NCBI GenBank assembly: GCA_002316835.1
Contig: DCEG01000057.1
Location: 1 to 30,453 of the forward strand
Origin: Bacteroidales bacterium UBA1035
GTDB taxonomy: Bacteria; Bacteroidota; Bacteroidia; Bacteroidales; Dysgonomonadaceae
Direction: 5' to 3'
DNA: 30,453 nt
The stretch's first letter is position 1, and each line of letters opens with the position of its first letter. A program made the position numbers and the translations under genes. The notes under the pieces were generated by a model, which saw nothing but the letters and a program-made list of their open reading frames with translations, had not been told where the DNA came from and ran no database searches. Below are positions 8,771 through 16,035 of the stretch, one piece after another.

Positions 8771-8839
8771 ATGAAAAAATTTACGACACATATCGTCCCC
8801 AGATGCATCGTGATGGATTTAGTCCGACGATGCCTTTAA
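8771..8839 (+). CDS. putative arginine operon leader peptide (22 codons)
   Basis: This is a short open frame from ATG at 8771 to TAA at 8837. It starts MKKFTTH, has an Arg codon (AGA, 8801-8803) at position 11, and two tandem Arg codons (CGA CGA, 8825-8830) at positions 19-20, two codons before the stop. It lies directly after a TAnnTTTG promoter and directly before the arginine biosynthesis genes. Amino-acid operons under attenuation typically encode such a peptide, rich in the end product. The tandem Arg codons lie next to and inside the 3' arm of an RNA hairpin (8805-8833), so ribosome stalling there would change folding. The promoter leaves almost no 5' untranslated region, so the peptide may be read from a near-leaderless mRNA. 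The function is inferred. Confidence 0.55.
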   Translation: MKKFTTHIVPRCIVMDLVRRCL

Positions 8840-8906
8840 CAATTCCGGTTTTTTACAGGTTTTAGGTTATGTCTGTAAAAATCAATCGAAATGCATTGCA
8901 GCCGGG
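8805..8906 (+). promoter_or_regulatory. structured leader RNA of the arginine operon
   Basis: Three pairings are visible. GCATCGT (8805-8811) pairs with ACGATGC (8827-8833), with an inner GGA/TCC pair. TTTTTACAG (8850-8858) pairs with CTGTAAAAA (8873-8881). TCCGGTT (8844-8850) can pair with AGCCGGG (8900-8906), with two G-U pairs. CGATGC (8828-8833) could alternatively pair with GCATTG (8893-8898), which is incompatible with the first and third stems. No stem is followed by a U-tract, so a classical intrinsic terminator is not evident. Control could act through Rho or through translation of the first gene. Confidence 0.4.
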
Positions 8907-8957
8907 CAAGCAAATCCTTATTATTTATAATATTTATCATTTAATTTATTACACAAA

Positions 8958-9572
8958 ATGGATGTGGAAATTTATATAGCTACTTCCGCTTATGCTAAAT
9001 ACGCACAGGAAGTGTGTGATTTAATATACGAATCGGCTCAGGCACGTGGTACAGGCATTGCAAAAAGGAGTGTTGAGTACATTACCGAGAAAATAAGCTC
9101 AGGGAAGGCAGTCGTAGCACTCGATGGTGAAAAGCTGGTAGGCTTCGCTTATATTGAAACATTCAGTCACAATAGATTTGTGGCCAACTCAGGGTTAGTA
9201 GTGCACCCCGATTATCGGAATCAGGGATTGGCGCGAAGAATTAAACGTAAAATTTTTGACCTTTCCAGAAAACTTTTCCCAAACGCTAAAATTTTCAGCA
9301 TCACCACCGGATTAGCGGTAATGAAAATGAATACTGAATTAGGTTTTAAACCCGTAACTTTTTCTGAACTGACTGATGACGAAGAATTCTGGAAGGGTTG
9401 TCAGGGATGTCGGAATTATGATATTCTCGTACGTAATAATTATAAAATGTGTCTCTGCACCGGATTGCTGTATGATCCTGCTCAAAAGGAAGTCACGACC
9501 AGCTCATTTGCAAAAAAAGTGGTAAAGCCGGTGGTGAAAAGAAGAGCTCCTAATAAATTATTTAAGAAATAA
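8958..9572 (+). CDS. GNAT-family N-acyltransferase, candidate N-acylglutamate synthase
   Basis: The 204-residue protein has a GNAT fold in residues about 1-135, with the acyl-CoA pyrophosphate loop RNQGLARRI at 87-95 preceded by the VVHPDYR strand. As first gene of an arginine operon that otherwise lacks argA and argJ, it is the natural candidate for acylating glutamate. Since ArgF' here looks succinyl-specific, the acyl donor would be succinyl-CoA; this is inference. An unusual cysteine cluster follows the GNAT core: Cys148 and Cys151 (CxxC), then Cys165 and Cys167 (CxC). It could bind a metal or respond to redox. The last 25 residues are basic. argG follows after 15 bases. Confidence 0.8.
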   Translation: MDVEIYIATSAYAKYAQEVCDLIYESAQARGTGIAKRSVEYITEKISSGKAVVALDGEKLVGFAYIETFSHNRFVANSGLVVHPDYRNQGLARRIKRKIFDLSRKLFPNAKIFSITTGLAVMKMNTELGFKPVTFSELTDDEEFWKGCQGCRNYDILVRNNYKMCLCTGLLYDPAQKEVTTSSFAKKVVKPVVKRRAPNKLFKK

Positions 9573-9587
9573 AAAATACAATATAAA

Positions 9588-10778
9588 ATGAAACAAAAAG
9601 TAGTTTTAGCATTCAGTGGTGGGCTCGACACATCGTTTTGCGTTCCGCATCTCATTAACGAGCGTAATTTGGAAGTTCACACTGTTATTGTGAATACCGG
9701 TGGATTTTCAGACGAAGAATTAAAACGTATCGAAGAGCGTGCTAATGTGCTCGGTGCAGCATCGCACACTGCCATTGATGCTGTGAATGATTATTACGAA
9801 AAAGGAATTAAATACCTTATTTTTGGAAACGTGTTGAAAAACAATACGTATCCGTTATCGGTCAGTTCGGAGCGATTTTTTCAGGCGCTAGCCGTGTTGG
9901 AGCACGTGAAAAAAATCGGTGCGGAATATGTAGCACATGGAAGCACAGGTGCGGGAAATGATCAGGTTCGGTTTGATTTGGTTTTCGAAGTGCTTGCACC
10001 CGAAGTGAAAATATTGGCACCCATCCGCGAACTACAGTTGTCGCGTCAACAGGAAATAGATTATTTGAAATCGCACGGATTTGATTTTTCGTGGGAAAAA
10101 TCAAAATACTCCATCAATCAGGGATTGTGGGGAACTAGCGTGGGCGGCGTGGAAACGCTGAAATCGTCAGGGATTCTTCCCGAAGAAGCGTATCCGTCGC
10201 AAGTTACCGATTTCGGTGCGGAGCGTATAAAAATCGGCTTTGAAAAAGGCGAACCCGTTTCATTGAACGGCGAAAAAATGTCACCTGTTGATTTGATTCG
10301 TTCATTGCATAAAATGGCTTCCAAATTTGGTATTGGCCGTGATGTTCACGTAGGCGACACCATTATCGGCACTAAAGGGCGTGTCGCTTTCGAAGCCCCC
10401 GCACCGTTGATTCTGGTAAAAGCACACCATTTATTGGAAAAACACGTGCTCACCAAACAGCAATTGTATTGGAAAGAAAGTCTCTCAAACTATTACGGAC
10501 AGCTGATGCACGAAGCACAATATCTTGAGCCCGTGATGCGAAATATTGAAACTTTCTTAGATGACACGCAGCAATTCGTATCCGGTGAAGTGGATGTGGA
10601 ACTTCGGCCTTACCATTTCGCGGTGTTGGCATGCAGCACCGACAACGACTTGATGAATCCGATTTTCGGTGAATATGGTGAAGTCAATAAATCGTTTACC
10701 GGACAGGACGTGATTGGATTTACGAAAGTAATTGCCAATCCATTGAAGATATATTACAAAATTCACGAAAAAGAATAA
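9588..10778 (+). CDS. argG: argininosuccinate synthase
   Basis: The 396-residue enzyme joins citrulline and aspartate with ATP to give argininosuccinate, the penultimate arginine step. The N-terminus has the ATP-pyrophosphatase loop SGGLDTS at residues 10-16. Further on are AHGSTGAGNDQVRFD and YSINQGLWG, which match the citrulline/aspartate-binding regions of the family. The length is slightly below the usual ~400 residues. It follows the GNAT gene by 15 bases. A 97-base gap to argC holds a hairpin and repeat-like DNA, but no strong promoter or terminator. Confidence 0.96.
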   Translation: MKQKVVLAFSGGLDTSFCVPHLINERNLEVHTVIVNTGGFSDEELKRIEERANVLGAASHTAIDAVNDYYEKGIKYLIFGNVLKNNTYPLSVSSERFFQALAVLEHVKKIGAEYVAHGSTGAGNDQVRFDLVFEVLAPEVKILAPIRELQLSRQQEIDYLKSHGFDFSWEKSKYSINQGLWGTSVGGVETLKSSGILPEEAYPSQVTDFGAERIKIGFEKGEPVSLNGEKMSPVDLIRSLHKMASKFGIGRDVHVGDTIIGTKGRVAFEAPAPLILVKAHHLLEKHVLTKQQLYWKESLSNYYGQLMHEAQYLEPVMRNIETFLDDTQQFVSGEVDVELRPYHFAVLACSTDNDLMNPIFGEYGEVNKSFTGQDVIGFTKVIANPLKIYYKIHEKE

Positions 10779-10875
10779 TTAAAGAACAGTTATTGCCATT
10801 CAGAGTAAAGCGAGAAATCTCTTCAGATTCCTCCTCCGATAAATCGGAGACAGAATGACATAATCGAATAGAAAA
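10779..10875. repeat. intercistronic repeat-like element with hairpin
   Basis: Between argG and argC is a non-coding stretch with a stem CTCCGA/TCGGAG (10834-10839 with 10844-10849, loop TAAA), set within AGATTCCTCC and CAGAATGACA. It resembles short dispersed intergenic repeats that I recall from Bacteroidota genomes. I see only one copy in this window, so repeat status is unproven. No U-tract follows, so it should not terminate, but it could affect mRNA processing. Confidence 0.35.
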
Positions 10876-11850
10876 ATGATAAAAGCAACCATTGCCGGTG
10901 GTACCGGCTACACCGCAGGCGAATTATTGCGCATTTTGCTCAATCATCCGCTGGTGGAAATTGAATCAGTGATCAGCGCAACATCCGTTGGAATGCAAGT
11001 TGCAGAAATGCACCGCGATTTACTGGGTGAAACCGATTTAAAGTTTTCTGACAAAATTGGAAATCCCGATGTGATTTTTCTTTGCCTGGGACACGGACTC
11101 TCGCGCGCCTTTCTCGAAGAGAATGATGTCACATCTACCTGTAAGATAATTGATTTGGGAAACGACTTTCGTAATAACCTGGTTTTTGGCAATAGAGAGT
11201 TTGTTTTTGGGTTGTGTGAGCTTAACCGCGACAAAATCCGTACGACAAATAGCATAGCCAATCCCGGATGTTTCTCTACAACCATTATGTTGGCTTTACT
11301 GCCGTTAGCATCGATGAATAAGCTGTTTGACGACATCCACGTACATGCCATAACCGGCTCAACCGGTGCCGGAAAAAGGCCGGTAGATACAACCCACTTC
11401 AGTTACAGGGATAACAATATTTCGGTTTACAAGCCTTTCTCGCATCAACATCTGGAGGAAATTGCTAAAACATTAACTTCAGCCGGCAGCAAGGATCTTC
11501 CGCCTATCAATTTTGTGCCGATGCGTGGGGACTTTGCCCGTGGAATTTTTGCGAGCGTTTACACGAAATGGGATAATTCGATGTCTGAATCCGAAGTTAT
11601 CGACTATTACAAAGAGTATTATAAAGATTCACCGTTCGTTTTCGTTTCAGATTCACCAATCAGCTTAAAAGAGGTGGTGAATACAAACAAAGCCTTGATT
11701 CACATTGAATTTCATAACGGCTATATTCACCTTACATCCATTACCGATAATCTGGTTAAAGGTGCGTCAGGACAGGCGGTGCAAAATATGAATCTGATGT
11801 TTGGTTTGGATGAAACATTGGGATTGAAACTCAAAGGGAGTGCATTTTAA
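10876..11850 (+). CDS. argC: N-acyl-gamma-glutamyl-phosphate reductase
   Basis: The 324-residue enzyme reduces N-acyl-glutamyl phosphate to the semialdehyde with NADPH. The N-terminal cofactor loop is GGTGYTAGEL (8-17). The catalytic cysteine is Cys132 in NPGCFSTT. TGSTGAGKRP and the HQHLEEI segment, with the catalytic histidine, follow. It lies in the operon between argG and argD, with gaps of 97 and 33 bases. The acyl group is probably succinyl, by inference from ArgF'. Confidence 0.95.
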   Translation: MIKATIAGGTGYTAGELLRILLNHPLVEIESVISATSVGMQVAEMHRDLLGETDLKFSDKIGNPDVIFLCLGHGLSRAFLEENDVTSTCKIIDLGNDFRNNLVFGNREFVFGLCELNRDKIRTTNSIANPGCFSTTIMLALLPLASMNKLFDDIHVHAITGSTGAGKRPVDTTHFSYRDNNISVYKPFSHQHLEEIAKTLTSAGSKDLPPINFVPMRGDFARGIFASVYTKWDNSMSESEVIDYYKEYYKDSPFVFVSDSPISLKEVVNTNKALIHIEFHNGYIHLTSITDNLVKGASGQAVQNMNLMFGLDETLGLKLKGSAF

Positions 11851-11883
11851 TGTACAATTCATAATGCATAATTCACAATTAAA

Positions 11884-13017
11884 ATGAATTTATTCGACGT
11901 TTATAGTTTGTGGAACATCGAACCCGTTCGGGCAAAGGGGTGCAAAGTTTGGGATAAAGACGGTACGGAATATCTGGACTTTTATGGCGGACACGCCGTA
12001 ATTTCCATCGGACATTCTCATCCGGTTTACGTGAAAGCTATTCAAGATCAGGTAGAAAAAATCGGCTTTTACTCCAATTCGGTGTTGAATAGTTTGCAAA
12101 CCAAACTGGCTGAAAAACTAGGGGAGCAGAGTGGGTATCCCGATTATTCGCTTTTTCTTTGCAACAGTGGCGCCGAAGCCAACGAAAATGCACTGAAATT
12201 AGCATCATTCCATACAGGGAAAAAGCGAATAGTCGCTTTCAGGGAATCGTTTCATGGTCGCACATCGGGAGCTGTTGCAATAACCGATAATCCATCGATT
12301 AACTCCCCTTTTAACACCGGGCATGAAGTTGTTTTTGTGCCCTTGAACGATATCGATGCAGTGACAAAAGAACTGGAAAAAGGTGATATTGCAGCTGTTA
12401 TTATTGAAGGAATTCAAGGTGTATCGGGAATTTTCGTTCCCGAAAATGAGTTTTTGCAACAACTCGAAATTGTTTGTAAAAAACACGATGTGGTACTAAT
12501 TCTCGATGAAATCCAATCGGGTTACGGACGTACAGGGAAGTTCTTCTCACACCAATATGCGGGCATTAAACCCGATATCATCTCAATGGCAAAGGGGATG
12601 GGCAATGGCTTTCCAATTGGAGGGATATTAATTTCTCCTAAATTTGAAGCGAAAAAAGGAATGCTCGGAACCACTTTTGGTGGAAATCATTTGGCTTGCT
12701 CAGCAGCTATCGCTGTTTTGGATGTGATGAAAGATGAATCATTAATAAAAAATGCTGCAAAAATGGGCGATTATTTAAAAAACGAATTATCAAAATGCCA
12801 CGCAACAAAAGAAATTCGCGGTCTGGGATTGATGCTCGGAGTTGATTTAAAACCAGAATTTGCAGACTTACGCAACAAATTATTGTTCGAAAGTCATATC
12901 TTTACAGGCGGAGCAAAAAATAATGTGATGCGCTTGTTGCCTCCACTTTCAATTTCTAAAGAAGAAGTTGATATTTTTATTGAAGAACTCAAAAAGAAAG
13001 TAGAAATAAGGAAATAA
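11884..13017 (+). CDS. argD: N-acylornithine aminotransferase
   Basis: This is a 377-residue class III PLP aminotransferase that converts N-acylglutamate semialdehyde to N-acylornithine with glutamate as donor. Visible sites are NSGAEANE (95-102), the Asp208 region LDEIQSGYGRTGKFF, and the PLP lysine Lys237 in SMAKGMGNGFP. The position after argC supports an arginine role over the related ornithine or GABA aminotransferases. The preceding 33-base spacer is a near-palindromic AT-rich stretch of a kind common between Bacteroidota genes. An 80-base gap follows before argF'. Confidence 0.93.
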   Translation: MNLFDVYSLWNIEPVRAKGCKVWDKDGTEYLDFYGGHAVISIGHSHPVYVKAIQDQVEKIGFYSNSVLNSLQTKLAEKLGEQSGYPDYSLFLCNSGAEANENALKLASFHTGKKRIVAFRESFHGRTSGAVAITDNPSINSPFNTGHEVVFVPLNDIDAVTKELEKGDIAAVIIEGIQGVSGIFVPENEFLQQLEIVCKKHDVVLILDEIQSGYGRTGKFFSHQYAGIKPDIISMAKGMGNGFPIGGILISPKFEAKKGMLGTTFGGNHLACSAAIAVLDVMKDESLIKNAAKMGDYLKNELSKCHATKEIRGLGLMLGVDLKPEFADLRNKLLFESHIFTGGAKNNVMRLLPPLSISKEEVDIFIEELKKKVEIRK

Positions 13018-13097
13018 AGAATCGTATAATAGCCGCCGTTCCATTAATCTATCTATAAGTCTTGGTTCCTGGCTCTTGATTCTAAAAGTCTAAACAA
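13018..13097. other. intercistronic spacer, repeat-like
   Basis: This 80-base non-coding spacer between argD and argF' contains CTTGGTTCCTGGCTCTTGAT, a low-complexity CTTGG-type sequence resembling dispersed intergenic DNA. No promoter box, terminator or open frame is apparent. Confidence 0.3.
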
Positions 13098-14054
13098 ATG
13101 AAACATTTCACATCCGTTCATGACATCGGTAACTTGCAAACCGCTTTGCAAAAAGCAAAACTGGTGAAGGATCATCCGTTTGCTGACCAAGAATTAGGTA
13201 AAAACAAAACCCTGATGCTCATTTTCTTCAATTCGAGCCTTCGTACAAGATTGAGTACCCAAAAAGCTGGAATGAACCTTGGAATGAACGTCATCGTACT
13301 TGATATTAACCAGGGAGCGTGGAAACTCGAAACGGAGCGTGGCGTGATAATGGATGGCGATAAGCCGGAACACATTCTCGAAGCCATTCCCGTGATGGGA
13401 GCTTATTGCGATGTTATTGGCGTTCGTTCGTTCGCTCAATTTGAGAATAAATCGGACGATTACAACGAAGTTATTCTCAATCAGTTTATCCAATATTCCG
13501 GCAAACCGGTTTTCAGTATGGAAGCTGCCACACGCCATCCGCTGCAAAGTTTTGCCGATCTCATCACAATTGAGGAATATAAAAAAACCGCTCGTCCGAA
13601 AGTCGTTCTTACGTGGGCGCCGCATCCGAGAGCATTACCGCAAGCTGTTCCCAATTCGTTTGCCGAATGGATGAACGCAACGGATTATGAATTTGTCATC
13701 ACGCATCCGGAAGGATATGAGTTGGATGAAAAATTCGTTGGAAACGCCACGGTGGAATATGACAAGGAAAAAGCGTACAAGGATGCCGATTTTATTTATG
13801 CCAAAAACTGGGCGGCGTATCAAGATCCAAATTACGGAAAGATATTAAGCACAGATAAATTGTGGACGGTGGACGCTAAAAAAATGGCGCTTACCAATAA
13901 CGCTTATTTTATGCACTGCTTGCCAGTTCGCCGAAATATGATTGTAACCGACGATGTTATCGAAAGTCCGCAATCGATTGTGATTCCCGAAGCTGCTAAT
14001 CGGGTAGTTTCGGCACAAACGGTATTGAAAGAGATTTTGCTGGAGTTGCAATAA
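13098..14054 (+). CDS. argF': N-succinylornithine carbamoyltransferase (predicted; AOTCase/SOTCase family)
   Basis: The 318-residue protein is a transcarbamylase of the Xanthomonas/Bacteroides acyl-ornithine class. It carries the carbamoyl-phosphate loop SLRTRLS (47-53, replacing the ordinary STRT), RHPLQSF, and HCLPVRR near the C-terminus. Known work on this class shows that the residue at position 90 (Bacteroides fragilis numbering) decides specificity: Pro gives N-succinylornithine, and Glu at the matching Xanthomonas position gives N-acetylornithine. Here residue 90 is Pro, in GDKPEHI. I therefore predict an N-succinylornithine carbamoyltransferase making N-succinylcitrulline. argB follows after 18 bases. 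Confidence 0.92.
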   Translation: MKHFTSVHDIGNLQTALQKAKLVKDHPFADQELGKNKTLMLIFFNSSLRTRLSTQKAGMNLGMNVIVLDINQGAWKLETERGVIMDGDKPEHILEAIPVMGAYCDVIGVRSFAQFENKSDDYNEVILNQFIQYSGKPVFSMEAATRHPLQSFADLITIEEYKKTARPKVVLTWAPHPRALPQAVPNSFAEWMNATDYEFVITHPEGYELDEKFVGNATVEYDKEKAYKDADFIYAKNWAAYQDPNYGKILSTDKLWTVDAKKMALTNNAYFMHCLPVRRNMIVTDDVIESPQSIVIPEAANRVVSAQTVLKEILLELQ

Positions 14055-14072
14055 TTAAAATAAATTGTCGAT

Positions 14073-14864
14073 ATGCCTATCAATTCAAACAACACACTTT
14101 CAGTCGTAAAAATCGGTGGAAATATTGTCGATAATCCTGACGCGTTGAATAGTTTTCTAACTGATTTTCATCAAATGAAAGGAAGAAAACTGCTGATTCA
14201 CGGAGGTGGAGTAATGGCCACAAAGATGGCGGAGCAACTGGGAATTGAAACAAAAAAAGTGGATGGCCGCCGCATTACAGATGAGGATACGTTGAGAGTT
14301 GTGACGATGGTTTACGCCGGATGGATCAACAAGAATATTGTAGCTTCACTGCAAAAGATTGGGTGCAATGCTATTGGGCTCTCGGGAGTCGATGCCAATT
14401 GTATTCCATCGAAACGCCGAAATCCTGAACCTGTCGATTTCGGTTTTGTTGGTGATCCTGTTACAAGAAAAATGAATGGAAAACTTCTTTCCACATTAAT
14501 CGAAAACGATGTAATTCCGGTTTTTTGTGCCATAACACACGATGAAAAGGGGTCTCTGCTCAACACCAATGCCGATACCGTGGCTTCATCGCTCGCCATT
14601 GCCCTGTCTAAGTTCTACCGCACAACATTGTATTATTGTTTTGAGAAAGAGGGCGTTCTTAGGGATGTTAACGACGAAAGCAGTCTTATCCCATTGATGA
14701 ATCATGAATCATTTATAAAACTAAAATCGCAGGGCATAATTGCCGATGGTATGATTCCAAAACTTGATAATTCTTTCAAAGCCATTAACGAAGGTGTGTC
14801 AGAAGTGGTAGTTTTGCACGCAAAGAATTTGTTGGAAAAGCGCGGAACGATATTAAACCCCTAA
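14073..14864 (+). CDS. argB: N-acylglutamate kinase
   Basis: The 263-residue amino-acid kinase phosphorylates N-acylglutamate with ATP. The phosphate-binding KIGGN is at 13-17, HGGG at 43-46, NTNADTVAS near 164-172, and the MIPK lysine at 230. It lacks the extra N-terminal helix that forms arginine-sensitive hexamers in feedback-inhibited kinases. That fits control of the pathway at another level, such as the leader. KIGGN in place of the usual KLGG is a mild variation. argE begins 44 bases after its stop. Confidence 0.92.
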   Translation: MPINSNNTLSVVKIGGNIVDNPDALNSFLTDFHQMKGRKLLIHGGGVMATKMAEQLGIETKKVDGRRITDEDTLRVVTMVYAGWINKNIVASLQKIGCNAIGLSGVDANCIPSKRRNPEPVDFGFVGDPVTRKMNGKLLSTLIENDVIPVFCAITHDEKGSLLNTNADTVASSLAIALSKFYRTTLYYCFEKEGVLRDVNDESSLIPLMNHESFIKLKSQGIIADGMIPKLDNSFKAINEGVSEVVVLHAKNLLEKRGTILNP

Positions 14865-14908
14865 AGCTGAAACGCAACGTTTACGTCTCCATGTATTTAT
14901 TTTAAAAA

Positions 14909-16018
14909 ATGTCAAACAACAAAATAGATATAAACAACTTGTATCCGACTATGTCTTCTTTGGGGGATTTAGTAATATTGTTGAGGAAACTGGTTTCTAT
15001 ACCATCTTTTTCGGGTGAGGAAAAAGGACGAAGTGATTTTTTGTGTCAATATTTTTCCAATAAGGGTATAGAGACCGAACGAATAGGCTATAATATAATT
15101 GTTCGTCAACCACATCACGATGTATCGAAACAAACATTAATGCTCAATTCGCACATTGACACGGTGAGACCGGTGGCAAGCTACACGTTCGATCCGTTTA
15201 ATCCGCCCACATCCGACACGCATGTCTTCGGTTTAGGAAGTAACGATGCCGGCGCAAGCGTAGTTTGTTTGCTTCACACCTTTCTTCATTTCTACAAAAA
15301 AGAATTACCGTTTAATTTGATGTTGGTTTTGTCGTGTGAAGAAGAAAATTCCGGTCCAAATGGAATGACGCGTATTGCGAAAGAATTTCCGGGTGTTGAT
15401 TTTGGAATAATAGGTGAACCCACCGGAATGCGTGCGGCTGTTGGTGAACGTGGATTGCTCGTTATCGATGGCGAAGCCAGTGGCGTAAGCGGTCATGCAG
15501 CAAGAAACGAAGGTGTAAATGCCCTGTACATTGCTCTGGATGATATATTCAAGATGAGATCGGTGAAATTCGACAAAATTTCTCCAACCATGGGTGAAGT
15601 AAAACTCACGGTTACGCAAATAAATTCCGGAACACAGCACAATGTTGTTCCCGATAAATGTAAATATGTAGTGGACATCCGGCCAACCGACCAATACACC
15701 AACACCGAGATTCTGGAAATCCTGCAATCAAAAGTAAAGAGTAAGCTTATAGCACGGAATCTCACTAATAGAAGTTCAGCTACACCACCGAATCACATTT
15801 TGATGAAAGCGGCCGAAGAATTGAGAATTGAAACATATGTTTCGCCAACTACATCGGATTGGATACGAATTTCATGTCCTGCAATTAAGATGGGTCCGGG
15901 AGAATCATCACGTTCGCATCAAGCCGATGAATTTGTGTTGATCAGTGAATTGAAAGAAGGATTGGATGGGTATATTCGATTTATTGAAGAATTGGTAAAA
16001 CTGAAAACTGTTAACTAA
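14909..16018 (+). CDS. argE: M20-family N-acylornithine/N-acylcitrulline deacylase
   Basis: The 369-residue metallohydrolase has the di-metal M20 ligands: His82 in NSHIDTV, Asp113 in GSNDAG, the acidic triad EEE at 144-146, and the C-terminal HQADEF histidine. GEPTG and SGHAARNEG mark the dimerisation insert. In pathways using acyl-ornithine transcarbamylase, this enzyme acts after ArgF', removing the acyl group from acylcitrulline. The order argF'-argB-argE-argH suits that. Because ArgF' looks succinyl-specific, this is probably a desuccinylase, like its relative DapE; that is inference. The gap to argH is 17 bases. Confidence 0.9.
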   Translation: MSNNKIDINNLYPTMSSLGDLVILLRKLVSIPSFSGEEKGRSDFLCQYFSNKGIETERIGYNIIVRQPHHDVSKQTLMLNSHIDTVRPVASYTFDPFNPPTSDTHVFGLGSNDAGASVVCLLHTFLHFYKKELPFNLMLVLSCEEENSGPNGMTRIAKEFPGVDFGIIGEPTGMRAAVGERGLLVIDGEASGVSGHAARNEGVNALYIALDDIFKMRSVKFDKISPTMGEVKLTVTQINSGTQHNVVPDKCKYVVDIRPTDQYTNTEILEILQSKVKSKLIARNLTNRSSATPPNHILMKAAEELRIETYVSPTTSDWIRISCPAIKMGPGESSRSHQADEFVLISELKEGLDGYIRFIEELVKLKTVN

Positions 16019-16035
16019 AAAATTGATTACTGGAA

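Noticed and set aside
8850..8881. Stem TTTTTACAG/CTGTAAAAA as an intrinsic terminator in the arg leader
   Set aside because: The stem is AU-rich and followed by TCAATCG, not a U-tract, so I describe it only as structure.
10944..11351. Long antisense frames over argC and over the other arg genes
   Set aside because: All overlap genes with clear catalytic motifs, and their translations show no family features.
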